From Acanthochlamys bracteata (lineage: Eukaryota > Streptophyta > Magnoliopsida > Pandanales > Velloziaceae), in contig CM034127.1 in assembly GCA_019914995.1 (NCBI GenBank), positions 3,844,001 to 3,908,000 on the forward strand: a DNA stretch of 64,000 nucleotides. Reading direction: 5' to 3'. Of this stretch, positions 49,208 to 60,952 are shown piece by piece. Both the position numbers and the translations under genes were made by a program. The number at the start of each line of letters is the position of its first letter. The first letter of the stretch is position 1. Below the pieces are notes generated by a model, which saw nothing but the letters and a program-made list of their open reading frames with translations, searched no databases and was not told where the DNA came from.

Positions 49208-50373
49208 GTTGTTAGCCGTAGTTAACAAGTTACCGCTAAGCATATCACATAAACCGACATAGCTACTTCAATAGCTCAATTCATGAACTCCACCGCAGCT
49301 TTGAGTGAAATCTTAGTGCTTGTAACTCATCCGTTCTGCTCAAACATATTTTCCAACTGTTTTCTTGATTATCGAAACACAGGATACATTCCCACTGTTG
49401 ATGATGTTTCCTTGTACGAATATCATTGGGACGTAAGTTGCGTTGTCTCTTACTTCTATTTATCTTTCTTCTTGAATAAGTATTGTAAAATGTTGCTAAG
49501 CAAGTTAACATTTAAACTCAAATTTATCTCAGACTTAAAGCAACACAGAAACCATATTTATCTGGTTATGTTTGAGCTGTCGACGTAGTTATGAGTAAGT
49601 AATATAAACAGGTAACTTTGTAAATGCGACGGAAGCAACATTTTCTTTTGAGTGTGGCAAGATGTAACACTGAATAAGTTAAGAATGTTGTTCTCTAAAG
49701 AGGTAGTTCTCTTTTTATTGGATGAATTAATGATAATGAAGCCAGAGAATGCTTTCAGTGAAATTGCTGCAACCTTATCTGTTAACCATTAGTCATCCAA
49801 AATTCTTGCAACAGAATGAGCACGTCTTGACACATCAACAGAATATCTGGAATCTGCATGCAAATTCCTCAGAAAGGTAACTTCTGAAGCAATCTCAGGC
49901 AGTGGAATTCGTGAAGCTTTAAACCTTCACTTGAACACAAGTTCTAAACTCAAATTTTTGTGTTGATTAATAATTCAGATTTTTAATTCACTTTGCTTGA
50001 TCACCTTCAGAGATCATTGAAATCGGAAAAAAAATAGATCATTACATAAACCAAAAGAAAAGGTTCCAAAATATATAATAGAATCATGTTTTCCCGTAAT
50101 ATAAAATTCGATGCATATGCCAAATAACAACAACATAAGTTTCAATATGTATGACAGCAAGCTCTAGAGGCTTGCTGCTTAGAAAAGCCGGCATCCTCCA
50201 TGAATCCACCAGACCTTCTTATGTCTTCTTTTTACAGAAAGGAAAAACAAAGAACTAAAGAATTACATAAGTTCGATTAGCACTCTCTTCTACTAAATCT
50301 TACAAATATATAGATGAGATGGAAAAAAAGAAACAGAAATAAAAGAAGTAAACTTAAACAGATTAACTGGCGA
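49208..50373. other. Spacer left of the DUF1442 gene with possible exon remnants
   Basis: Contains the short coding-like minus-strand segment at 49789-49926 and an open frame at 49283-49588 (+) that I cannot relate to any family. The right end should be the 3' UTR of the DUF1442 gene. Confidence 0.4.
49789..49926 (-). pseudogene. Possible orphan terminal exon, family unknown
   Basis: A 45-codon minus-strand frame closed by TAA (49791-49789) has strongly protein-like composition (IPLPEIASEVTFLRNLHADS, VSRRAHSVARILDD). A TTAAAG acceptor-like site lies at its upstream edge. No upstream exons are evident before the DUF1442 gene, so it is probably a remnant of a lost gene. I do not recognise the family. 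Confidence 0.3.
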
Positions 50374-51045
50374 TCAGCAATGGAGTTCTCTCTTGAACAC
50401 GTGTTCTTCGCCGGTGTGACGATCAACATGCTTGATCCACCTGCTCTGGCCGCCAAGGCTCGGACCCTTTCCTACGCCGACATGAAGAATCTCCACTCCT
50501 CTACCTATAGGCAACAACACCGATCTCACCACCCTTTTTCCGGGACCTACTGCTGCCTTCGCCGCCGCGGCAGAGCTCGTACTCCTGCTAACGTTTGTCC
50601 GGAGCACCACCATCCCTCTAGGTCCTGGTCTTGCAGCTCTCACAACTTGCCACGCGTCTCTTCGCCTGCAATCCACAACCATAAAGTCAACTCCTTCTAG
50701 TACTGCTGGCCTTTCTTCTTCGCCTTGATTGTTACTTTCTCCAACAGTTACTTCTGCAGCTACGGAACCTGCGCAGTTTTTATATTCTGTGGCCGTGATA
50801 TTATCTTCGACCATGCAAACGCGACGACCGTGAGTATGCCGAGTAGCGGACGCTAGAGCAACAGACGTAGCAGAGCCGCTTCCACGAGCCCAAGCTTCAA
50901 CTATGAGCTGAGCTCGCCAACCACCAGCCATGGCGGCGACCAACTCTGCAAGTTTGGTTTGGTCGAAGTCTTCACGGCCGGCGAGGGCTTGGACGGCCTC
51001 AAGGTACGCCTTGGAGGCTGTCTCAGGGCACCACACAAGCTTCAT
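50374..51045 (-). CDS. DUF1442 family plant protein
   Basis: A 223-residue intronless frame, ATG at 51045-51043 and TGA at 50376-50374. It begins MKLVWCPETASKAYLEAVQ and ends RWIKHVDRHTGEEHVFKREL, both diagnostic of plant DUF1442 proteins such as the one recalled as At1g12320. Other family-like blocks are ELVAAMAGGWRAQLIVEAWA, TSVALASATRHTHGRRVCMV, EGVDFMVVDCRRRDAWQVV and VVRSVLLPIGRGVEILHV. The fold is likely Rossmann/methyltransferase-like (inference); no enzymatic function is established. No signal peptide or membrane segment. The middle (about residues 85-115, EYKN to EEERP) is variable and acidic. A TATA box in the right orientation lies about 70 bases upstream (51112-51117). Confidence 0.88.
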   Translation of the reverse strand: MKLVWCPETASKAYLEAVQALAGREDFDQTKLAELVAAMAGGWRAQLIVEAWARGSGSATSVALASATRHTHGRRVCMVEDNITATEYKNCAGSVAAEVTVGESNNQGEEERPAVLEGVDFMVVDCRRRDAWQVVRAARPGPRGMVVLRTNVSRSTSSAAAAKAAVGPGKRVVRSVLLPIGRGVEILHVGVGKGPSLGGQSRWIKHVDRHTGEEHVFKRELHC

Positions 51046-51111
51046 CTCTCACTTTCTCTTGCTTTGTTTCTCTATTGATTGTTTCTAACACTACTGGGTC
51101 TCTTGAAAAGG

Positions 51112-51117
51112 TTTATA
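51112..51117 (-). promoter_or_regulatory. TATA box of the DUF1442 gene
   Basis: TATAAA read on the minus strand, 67 bases before the ATG, in a GC-richer setting (GGCTTTATAAACC). Confidence 0.55.
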
Positions 51118-53146
51118 AAGCCTTGGGAAATTAATGTCAGAAAATCTAACGATTAAATAATTTGTAGAATTTTTCACTTTGTTTAACGAGAGGTTGACTT
51201 TGTTGAGCTAGACATGTCCGGCTCGTACTTCGCCACTTTAACCAATCTTATCTTTCTTTTTTTTTTTTAATTAAAGACAAAAAGAGTTCTGACCAATTCT
51301 TAATATCTTTGTTGTTTCTTTCCAACAGTTTCTACTGATACCTATACAGAAATTTCTTACTACTAATAGTCTAATAGTACTCCAGAAAATAATTAGTTGC
51401 ATATAATTTAATTAGTTCAAAGTTTGTTTTTCTTCGTTTCAATATTTTTCTGGTGGCCAAGAAATCCAGATTTCCAGACTATTGTAAATGGGTATGATAT
51501 TAATTATAGTATTGCTTAATAATTTTTATATGTGAGATTTACTGTAATTATATAGTTTTAAGGCGGCCATAAGGATATACACAAAAACTTGTATGAATAT
51601 TAAAATATAAGAGAGCACGTTTTAATTTAATTGAAGGTTTTTTCAATGGGCATATCCGTAGCTAGAGATTGAAGGGTAGAGTGGACAGCTCCCTCTGTGT
51701 CTAAATTTTTTAGTTGGCCAACAACTTGCTGCTGAAGTATTAAGAAAAAAATTAACCATGACATAATCAATTCATGTAGAGATTGCTTGGAGGAGAGGGA
51801 CAAGCATTGACATATGATAACTGTTTAATAAGTATTTATCAAACTATTATACATAGAACAGTGTACGGCTGATCCATACATCACCGTACTTATCTGTTAT
51901 ATATTCCAGGGTTTATAATACCTTGTGTTTTGAAAGGGTCTTCTACAATTTGAATTATACAACATGTCCACGATCGTTGCTTGCGAGGATGAAGAAGAAG
52001 AAGAGAAGAGACATGAAGACTAATGCAATTTGCAAGGGGTTTCTCTCTACGTGCGTCTGCGTCACCATCGACATCGGCATTTTTACTCCTATTCCAATTA
52101 CTTATCAACCAAAATTGCCAAAATCTTATATTAATTAGTTAATTCGAAATGAAACAACTCTTTTCCTAATGTCCAGTGAAACTCAAAACTACATTAGGAG
52201 AAGTTTTAAAGAAAATTAGACCTAGATGAATATTAAAAAATCAGAAATCACGTTTTTAACAAGAAGCTGCCAGCTATTGAGCTACACTGCAAAAATTAAA
52301 CATAAATTGGTCAATTTAAGCCCAACTTATTAATTAATTAATTAAACTCTTCCTCGAGTAACTCCTAAGGTAAATTCTCAAGTGAAGTATAACTAAGGAA
52401 GCGTTTGAAGCTAGTTGTTTCAAATAAAATGTTATTTTAAAAAGATTTTTTAGATTTTTTGAATAAATAATATTTTATTTGAATTTACAAAGTAATAATA
52501 TATATATTTTTTCTTCGGTTAATAATTAGAGTGATTTTTAAATCTAATATTTATTATTAAATATTAAGAACTATGAATTTAAAATTTATTCTTTAAATTT
52601 TAATTTAATCAAATTACAAATCGTTCTCTATCCAGCTATTTGATTAAAATAATAAAAATTATGTAATATATATTTTTAAGTTGTTTTCTTTTTTTTGTCA
52701 TATTGATCAAGTAGCCGGACGGAGATCAATTCATAATTCGATTAAGATAAAATTTTTTTAGAAAGTTTTTAACTCACTCTTCTTCATATCTATAGTAAAT
52801 ATTAAATTTCGAGATCATTGTGATCATGAATCGAACAAGGAGTGCATTGCCTCTAAAAAAAGTAGCCTATATATATATATAAGTTTTTATAGCACTATAG
52901 AATATTACTTTAATAAATGAAAATAGAAAAGCACTTCTAAAAGACAGGCACTTAAACGATCAATATTCAAGCTGTCGACATTAATTGCTAGTCAAATTGC
53001 GTATATCTTATTACTTAGAGAGCGCCATACTTAATTAGCTCTGTAGTGTTTATGCAAGTTGTTAGTTGGCAAATGAGACCGTCACCATTATGATTATAAG
53101 TTCAAACGAGCTACTTGTTACTTGTTAGAAGAAAAGACATTAAACA

Positions 53147-53302
53147 GAAACGTTTAGATGAAATAAATTTTTTTAAATTAAAAAATTTTAAAGATATTTT
53201 TAAAAATAATTTATTTTAAATAAATTTTATAAAAAAATTATTACAATTATAAACTGAAAATAGAAATGAAATAGATTCTAAACGTATTTTCAAACGGTGC
53301 CT
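53147..53302. repeat. AT-rich MITE-like element
   Basis: The left end AAACGTTTAGATGAAATAAA and right end GATTCTAAACGTATTTTCAA followed by ACGGTGCC form inverted, partly repeated ends around an A/T core. CGTTTAGA occurs inverted as TCTAAACG. Confidence 0.45.
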
Positions 53303-53506
53303 AAGGCATTAGTTCAAAGTAATATACGGAACGTTTGAGACTTCATGCAGTGTTTTTCGTGGACGTTTTTTTCGCCTAGCAATTTATATTGTGGACGAAA
53401 TGGTGAGAATGTAGCTCTTGAGCAGAACCACCGAGAGATACCAAGCACTGACACGCACATCAGCAAAATAATTTGCTCTTTACATAAGCGTTTATGTGTT
53501 GATTAA

Positions 53507-53726
53507 GGGGTAGTTTGAGAGTGATTAAAATAGAAAAATGTTTTTAAAAACTTACTTTAAATTTTTTTTAAAAAGTTTGATTTTGTTGATTAAAAGAATA
53601 ATAAAAATTTTATAATATACAATTTATATGTATTTTTAGTTTTTTTGTAAAATTTTAAAATATTATATAAAATTTATTTAAAAATAAAAAACATATAAAA
53701 TAAAAATAGTGTGAAACGCAATATCA
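53507..53726. repeat. AT-rich MITE-like element
   Basis: The left end GGGGTAGTTTGAGAGTGATT pairs loosely with the reverse complement of the right end (GTGTGAAACGCAATATC). The interior is A/T-only with TTTTTAAA runs, like the other elements of this type in the window. Confidence 0.4.
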
Positions 53727-55214
53727 AGTAGCTACTAACAATACCACCTAGCTCAACAAAATTTGCAGTCATGCTTTAATTTCACATACTGATAAAAGTA
53801 ATATTTATATGCTTGTTTTACCACTTTACAGAGTCTACTTAGTTGTTATTCAGCCTGCATGTTTCTAAATTACATGCTTCTTTGTTGGTGAGGGATAGAG
53901 TTGACTAACACGTCTATTACAAATTATTAACAAAGTAGCCAGGCACATAATTATTTATCTAATCCAAAACCTTGCTCGCACAAGTTGTTTATAGATGACA
54001 GCAAAATTTCAGCAGTTGTTAATCGAAAGTCAATACTGCAAAAACTGGCAAAATTAGTATATAATTCATTGTTCCCATTGGCATCTTTTGAAATATGCTA
54101 AATTCCTGTTGAATCTTGCATTAGCCATTAATTCATGGAGCTTACCAGCTTCAGTATTGCTAGGGGAATGTAGGGAAATGTTCTAAAGAAGTATTTTTCA
54201 TCCATCACGACGTACCGATAACAAAACAATTAGTTGCACTATAGTTTTAAACATGCATCGGCAACAATACATCTCACCGTATCCTTACTGTACTACAAAA
54301 TAAGTTTCACATAAAATATACTAAAAATGCAATCATAGATCATGGCTGAAGAAATGTTTTGTTTTGCCAATATTAACTAATGGTTGCTGGTATATTATCT
54401 TATCGTTTACCAAAAGAGTTTCTTATGGCTCGAAATGGAATTAAATGGGTCAAATGGACCTTAACTGGGCCACAAAAGGTTCAACTAGACTAAGCAATCA
54501 ATAACTTTCAGTTCAGAATCCTATTCAACTGGTTGTTGGCTATGTCACAAAATATCTTAGAAGTAAGTTGTTGCAAGTTCAATTTTTCAAAGCAAGAATT
54601 GGTTTTAAAATCTTCACAGCATAACGTTATTAGCTGTTAAGCTGGGCAGTGCAGTCTTTACTTTTGTTGACCACAAACTCCAGTAAGAACATGAAACGGA
54701 CTGCCAAAAAATTTCAACTGGGGACCACGAGCTCCTATCACAATGCAGAATGACCCAGAACATTACTCAGATCTGTTATTGTTACAGAAATCAACAGCAC
54801 ATATCCAACTAGAAAAGACCATTCTTCAGTCACATGCCAGACAAGCCTGCGGTTGTTTTCTTTTTGCAATTGAATCTGAATCCAATCCCACATTATACAT
54901 GATTTTTTTTTTTTACCTTCGATATTAGACTAAAATGAATTACAGAAAATGGATTTACAGAAATTCCTGCAAATGCATGCTTGGATCGTTACAACTCTCC
55001 TTCAAGAATACTACAAGATTTCACATGGAAATTTTCAGAAGATTATGATACATCACAGATATTATACAAGATTCCAACGAAGATACTCTTATGCCCAGAA
55101 CATGAATCAGCAATTAGTGGTTTAGAGATGTCGAATTACTAATGAGTTCCTCCAGGAAAATGGGTTGATGTATTTCTGGGCAGTAAGGTAGGCAACGGTG
55201 GTTGTCAGTAACAA

Positions 55215-58200
55215 CTACTCGACTCTTTTAAGTACATTTTCCATGGTTGGTCTCTGCTCTGGAATTTCACTTGTGCAGAGCAATGCCACATCGACTAATT
55301 TTTTTGCTTCCTCTTTGGAGAAGTTACTGTTCAACTTCTCATCGATGAGGTCTTCAATTTTATCTGATTCAGCAACATGTCTCAAGTGAGTGGTCCTTCG
55401 TTTTCCAGTAAGAATCTGGAATACGATAACTCCAAACGAATAGACATCGCTTTTCTCTGAGAACCGGCCAACAGTGGTGTATTCTGGAGCTAAGTAGCCC
55501 ATGGCAGCGCTGGCTTTGAGGGTTGAGAACACGACATCATCTGCTAAAAGCTTGTTGAGACCAGATCCTGAAATGAGTGGCTTGAAATGGTGGTTGATGA
55601 AAATGTTGTCTGCCGATATGTTTTGATGGACCAGCGACAGTTTGCTTCCTTTGCTGCTATGCAAATATTCAATACCTGAACAAGAACAAAACATTATCAT
55701 CAACTAAAGACAATCAGAAACAAAAGGAAATTGCAACATAAACTAGTCTGCATCATCATATATATGGTTAACTACCCTAGATCAGTTAAGGTGTAAAACA
55801 AGTCTACATACGGAAAAAAGTTCTACAAGGATGTTATTTGTTTAAATTCACCAGTAAGAAGTTTCCTATATTTGTTGATGGCATAGAGTATATCAGTCAC
55901 CAAAATGTAAGTTATTGATACCTTTGGCAATCCCTTTGATAATTGACAATCTGGCAGGCCACTCAAGAACCTTACCACCCTCTTTGAGATCTAAGTACAG
56001 TGACAAGCTCCCATTGTTAATGAAATCATAGACAAGGAAACACTCTCCCCTTCCTCTTGAAAAACAAAATCCCCTCAACTTGATGAGATTTTCATGTCTC
56101 AGCAGAGTCAGTATCTTCAACCCTTTCAAGAACTCAGGTTCGTCTGACTTACAGCTTGTCTTGTTAATACTCTTGACAACAACACTGCTGCCATCCCGCA
56201 AGATTCCCTTATAAGTTGTGGCAAAACCGCTCTTTCCCAACAAGTTCACCTCCGAGAAGTATTGGGTAGCATATTCTATCTCCTCCATGTTGAACCTAAA
56301 GCTTCGCGAAACCTCCTCTGTTAAGCCACTACCACTCCTCCCATCAGCCAAAGGATCCCAGCAGCTTGAGTATTCAAGGCTAATCAATGAAGAACCACTT
56401 TTGTGATCAAAATCTTTCTGCTGGTCAATGCTAAGTCTGATATCTGAGACCTCTAAAATGCTACTGATTTTTTGTTTGTGACGGCGATACCATGCAAAAG
56501 CAAAGAGACCACACAGTATGCTCCCAAAGACAACAGAAGCAACGGCAGCAATGATTGCAACAGAATTGGACTTGGACGACTTAGAACAATGAGTCAGATT
56601 GCAGTGTAGATTGAGATTGACCGGCTGAGGAATGTTTGTCAGGCCATAAGGTTCCTGCATATTAGGATTGAGGAGATCCATTGGGGTACATACTCTCACA
56701 GAAGTGAATCCTACTCCACACAGGTCCGTGTTGTTTGCATAAAAGAAATGCTTCAATTTCTTCAAATCTTCTCAAACAACAAAGCATAGAATTTAGCGAG
56801 GTCATTTAACAACAGTATAGTGTAAAACTAATCTGAAAGGGAGAGTTACCAGATGGGACATTGCCAGATAGGCGATTGTTCCGCACATCTAAAACTTCAA
56901 GCTGTGGGATTTGGCTTAGTTTTGCAGGAATAGAACCAAATAGTTGATTCGAGCTCAAATCCAATCGAGTTAACTGAGGCAAGTCACCTAAGCTTGCCGG
57001 GATTGCACCGGTCAGGCGATTGTTTTGCAATGCAACAACTGTGAGCTTCTTTGAAAGTCCCAGTTGGTTGGGTATACTACCAGTCAGCTGGTTACAGCAG
57101 AGCTGTAGAACTGCAACGTAAAAGGAAAAACAAATGACATGATGAAATAGGAAAGCTGGAAATGGTCTTTTGATAGAAGCAGGTTTTTCCGAATGAGAAA
57201 TTTTGAACCAATTAGAAAAGAAAAAAAAAACTATTCCTTTCTTTAGAAAAATTGCAAAAGGGCTTTGAGAAAACACAGTTAGATAAAAACAACAGCTCTA
57301 TATGATAAAAGAAATCCATAATTCCAAAATGATGATTCTCAAAATACAGGTGAAGAAAATAGATGCCCTTCAACTGATGAGGTTAACAACATTTATCCTG
57401 AACAAAATTTGGTTAAAATCTCTAACATACAACTCTATCTTTCCCCTGTTGAAAAGCATTTTTTTTTCTTAAATTATCTCTCGAATGGGAAACAAAATCC
57501 AAATGATTTTAACAAACTAACAAAACTTTAAAGAAAATCATAGACCCCGTGAGCATTTTAAAACTATTTTAACCAATAAAACCTGTCATTTTCTTCAAAA
57601 TTTCAGCTTCCTTTTGAAAAGTACTACTTCCTAACTATCTCATTCACAATGAAGTAGTTAAACCTCTGTCACCGGCACTCAAATTTCTCAGGAAGAAAGA
57701 AAAAAGAATGAAAAAAAAAGACAAAGAAGAAGTCATTTTCTCTAAACAGAAAAACTATATCATCAATAGAAACAGATTGCTACAGCATATAACAAGAATA
57801 AAATCTAAACTTTAACAAAAACTCTTGAATGTTGAAGCAAATATCTCACCTTGAAGACTACCCATGTTACCAATCTCCTCAGGAATGTTTCCAGAAAGAC
57901 CATTAACATCAAGATACAACTCCACAAGTTCAGTAAGATTGGCAATATCTTTGGGGACAACACCTTTAAGCGCATTGTAGTGAAGGTAAAGACCTGAAAG
58001 ACACTTCAACTCAGAAACAGCAGGCGGTATAAAACCAGACAACCCTTTCCCTTGCAAAGAAATATTCGCGACTTTCCCATCTCCATTACAAGCAACTCCT
58101 TCAAACCCACCACCGCATGGGTCGGCGTCTTCCGTCCACGATGAAAGCACGTGACCATCGGCGTCTAGTGCTGCCTTGAGCGCCATAAGAGTACGAAGCT

Positions 58201-58279
58201 CAGTTCTGGAAAGAACGGTAGGAGCAGCAAAGAGAAAGAGGAGAAGCATTGAGAGTGCAGAAGCTTGTTGAATGCCCAT
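55215..58279 (-). CDS. LRR receptor-like protein with kinase-dead-type kinase domain, 4 exons
   Basis: Exons on the minus strand: 58279-57850, 57110-56850, 56770-55922, 55675-55215. They total 2001 nt and encode 666 residues; the stop is TAG at 55217-55215. Layout: signal peptide (about 1-24, LLLFLFAAPTVLS); LRR N-cap (DPCGGGFEGVACN); about six LRRs (for example LSGLYLHYNALKGVVPKDIA, LTRLDLSSNQLFGSIPAKL); a membrane segment (about 301-324, VAIIAAVASVVFGSILCGLF); and a protein kinase domain. The ATP-binding Lys is present (VVVK, about 430) and the glycine loop is GKSGFATTYKG. The HRD motif reads HQN (about 530-532) and DFG reads GSG (about 550-552), so both catalytic aspartates are missing. 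GYLAPEY and SDVYSFGVIVFQILTGK are kept. It resembles the gene recalled as At5g51560. Likely a plasma membrane receptor or co-receptor that signals without its own catalysis (inference). Confidence 0.9.
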
Positions 58280-59351
58280 GGCTGCGTCTCTGCTTCTGCT
58301 CTGTTACTGTTGTTGGTATTGGAGAACAAAGGGAGAAGAGAAGGTTGAAGGCATGGCGAATAACGAGGAAGTAAACTGAAGGGTCGGTAATACTTGAAAA
58401 TTAATATTTAATTGAATTGAAATGTGAGTCTGGGTCTGACACTACTGGAAGACCAAGGAGGGAGTTATTGTAATTTTTTATTGGTCTAATTTCTAACTAA
58501 ATTGTTTGTGTAATATTCAGTGGATAATTAATACTTTTATTTTAAAATTATGCTCAAGTTTTCTCTGAATTATAAATTTTGATGGGCTATTTGATCTTTT
58601 TAACTTCACAAAAATTTATAAAAACTTTTTTATTTGTAAAATATTAAATTAATATAGCATAAAATGATTCTAAATATATAATTACTTTTTAGCAATTCTA
58701 AATGAGGTCTTTGTATGAAATAAAAAATAAATGACATTTAATTTTGTTGCTGAAAAAATGTCAATTGACATTAACCACTTTGAGTGGTGCCACCAACTTT
58801 TTTGAATAAAACTAACATTTAGCATTCTCATCATAGAATCTGCGTTGGTAAATCTCGAGTTTTAAGCAACCACTTGGGTTTGTTTGTCCATCATTAACTT
58901 AATCGCATATCATCAATTAGCATGTAGATGCAGCAGTTTCATTACTACCAAGTTCTCCTCGTCGGGCACCAAACTTCTTCTTCAAGTAGCATAAGGTAAG
59001 CTTGATGTGTGTCGGTTTTCTTTCACCAAATCTAGAGAAGCACATTGGAAGTTTCAAAGTTCTTATAAAAAAAATTTATAATTTTTTATATTTTATTTAT
59101 ATATTTAATAAAATAAAATTTATACGTATAATTATTTTATAATTTAAAATTTTATTTATATTTATTAAATCTAAAAAAATTAGAATTATTAATATTTTTT
59201 GGAGTTAAAACGACTTTTTTTGAAGTGATAACATACATTTGGAGTTAAAAGTAATATTTTATTCCTAACATGCTTTGATGCTTTATTTTATTATGTTTAT
59301 TCTTAATAAGTTTTATGTAATATTTATTAAAAATTTATAAATATAATAAAT

Positions 59352-59372
59352 TATATATATATATATATATAT
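59352..59372. repeat. (TA)n microsatellite
   Basis: An uninterrupted TA dinucleotide run of about ten units in AT-rich intergenic DNA. Confidence 0.85.
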
Positions 59373-59843
59373 TATTCAATAGATAAAGTTTTTTGTTTGA
59401 AATACTTTCAAACGATGTGATTGATTGAAATAGCAACGAAACGAACACATTATAAGCTTATCATGCTCACGAGCGTATTCCCTATCAAAAGTTCATGCTT
59501 GCTATATATAAAATATCGATAACTGGAACATGAATTGCTATTTGATAATTAATGGTAGCAATTAAGTTGTTGCAACTGTGTTAATCATGTGAAGTCGTTC
59601 AAGGTAAGAAAGAATATAACATGCATTAACTTTGTGTGTTTTTTCTCTACTCCTTCTCATGTGATGTATGCGCGTTCCCTTCACAAATTAGAGTTACGGA
59701 CGCTTTGCTTAAAACAATTCAACTTTACATTATGGGAAAGAAAAAAAAAAAAAAAAACCACACTCCCCAAAAATATTTTTTTTATTAAAAAAGCAGAAGA
59801 AGCAGTAGAACAAAAAAATCGATTCACACCATAGGTTGGCTAT

Positions 59844-60023
59844 GGTCATGTTTAGGAAAGTTTTTCTGTAAAAGTTCAAATCTAAATATTTTCACAATAA
59901 CTATAAATTTATTAAAAAATATTTTTGGAATATATAAATTATATATTATAGATTATTATATAAATATATTATTTAATAAAAAATAAATTTTTTGAATTTT
60001 TTTCAACTATTCCAATCGTGCCC
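59844..60023. repeat. AT-rich MITE-like element
   Basis: The left end GGTCATGTTTAGGAAAGTTT matches the reverse complement of the right end (GGGCACGATTGGAATAGTTG) at about two thirds of positions. The interior is A/T-rich. Length is about 180 bases. Confidence 0.5.
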
Positions 60024-60697
60024 ATGTATATTGAATACTTGTTCTTATGCAGTCTGACAAATGTTTGTTTTGTATCGGCTTCTCAAGCGAAAGGCTCCAT
60101 AAGATTCTTTAAACACAGCAACGTTAACCCTATCCAAATATATATCACCAGTTATTCCTGTTCAAATAAAAGAAATATAAAAGGATTCGCTGGTGTGATG
60201 AGCGTGCACATCCCCCGAGCACACGAAAAAGCGGTTTTTTTTAACAATATCCAGATTCTAGCTTAAAGCTTTTACTTTGACAAAAAAAAAGCTATACTTA
60301 AATATAAAAGCTTTACCAAAGCCTCTCTGTCTCTGTGCAAAGATATCTTCTTTACTTCAATGTAAAAATAAAGTTTATAAAAGATCAATTTTATGACACA
60401 GCATTCCATGTTTGTATAATCACATTCATATAGAGAATCCTCCAAAACGTTTGCTTCTTGCTGTGATATGGATAACGGGAAATTGGAAAATGTATGATGG
60501 CAGCAGAAAGCAGGCAAGCTTAAAGGAATCTTGGTGTCTGTAGATGTCACTGAAATGAAATTGGTGTGACTCAAAAATCTATTACATTTCAGTAAACAGA
60601 AACATTGTTAAATTCAGAACTACAGAAAGTGGTTGTCCTCCTTTGCTTTTAGAAGAAAGCATGGCTGTGTCTTGAGCTTTTTGTTCTTTTGCTTAGA

Positions 60698-60952
60698 GAG
60701 TGTTTAGAAGCGTTTATGAAATAAAATTTTTTTAAAATAAAATATATTTTTTTTTTTTTAAAAGAGCTATATTTTTTTTATTTTTAAAAAAATAATAAAA
60801 ATATATAATAAAAAAATTTTATTTCGTAAAATTTTTTTATACTTTTTAATTTTTTAAATAAATTTTTTATATATTTTAAAAATATATATTAAAAAATATA
60901 AAATAAAAAAAAATTAAAAAAAATTGATAAACTGTTTTTCAAACGCAGCCCC
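60698..60952. repeat. AT-rich MITE-like element
   Basis: Left end GAGTGTTTAGAAGCGTTTAT; right end AACTGTTTTTCAAACGCAGCC followed by CC, whose reverse complement starts GGGGCTGCGTTTGAAAAACA. The core is nearly pure A/T with long homopolymers. This is the clearest example of the right-end motif in the window. Confidence 0.5.

Larger units (their letters stand above)
51118..55214. other. AT-rich intergenic region, no gene recognised
   Basis: Upstream DNA of the DUF1442 gene, then AT-rich DNA with at least two MITE-like repeats (53147-53302, 53507-53726), and probably the 3' UTR of the LRR kinase gene at the right end (about 54.9-55.2 kb). Short frames such as 51923-52138 and 54743-54928 have no recognisable content. 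Confidence 0.55.

Noticed and set aside
49283-49588. 101-codon plus-strand frame beside the hAT-type MITE
   Set aside because: Could resemble an exon with a GT donor near 49434, but no family match or partner exon; left uncalled.
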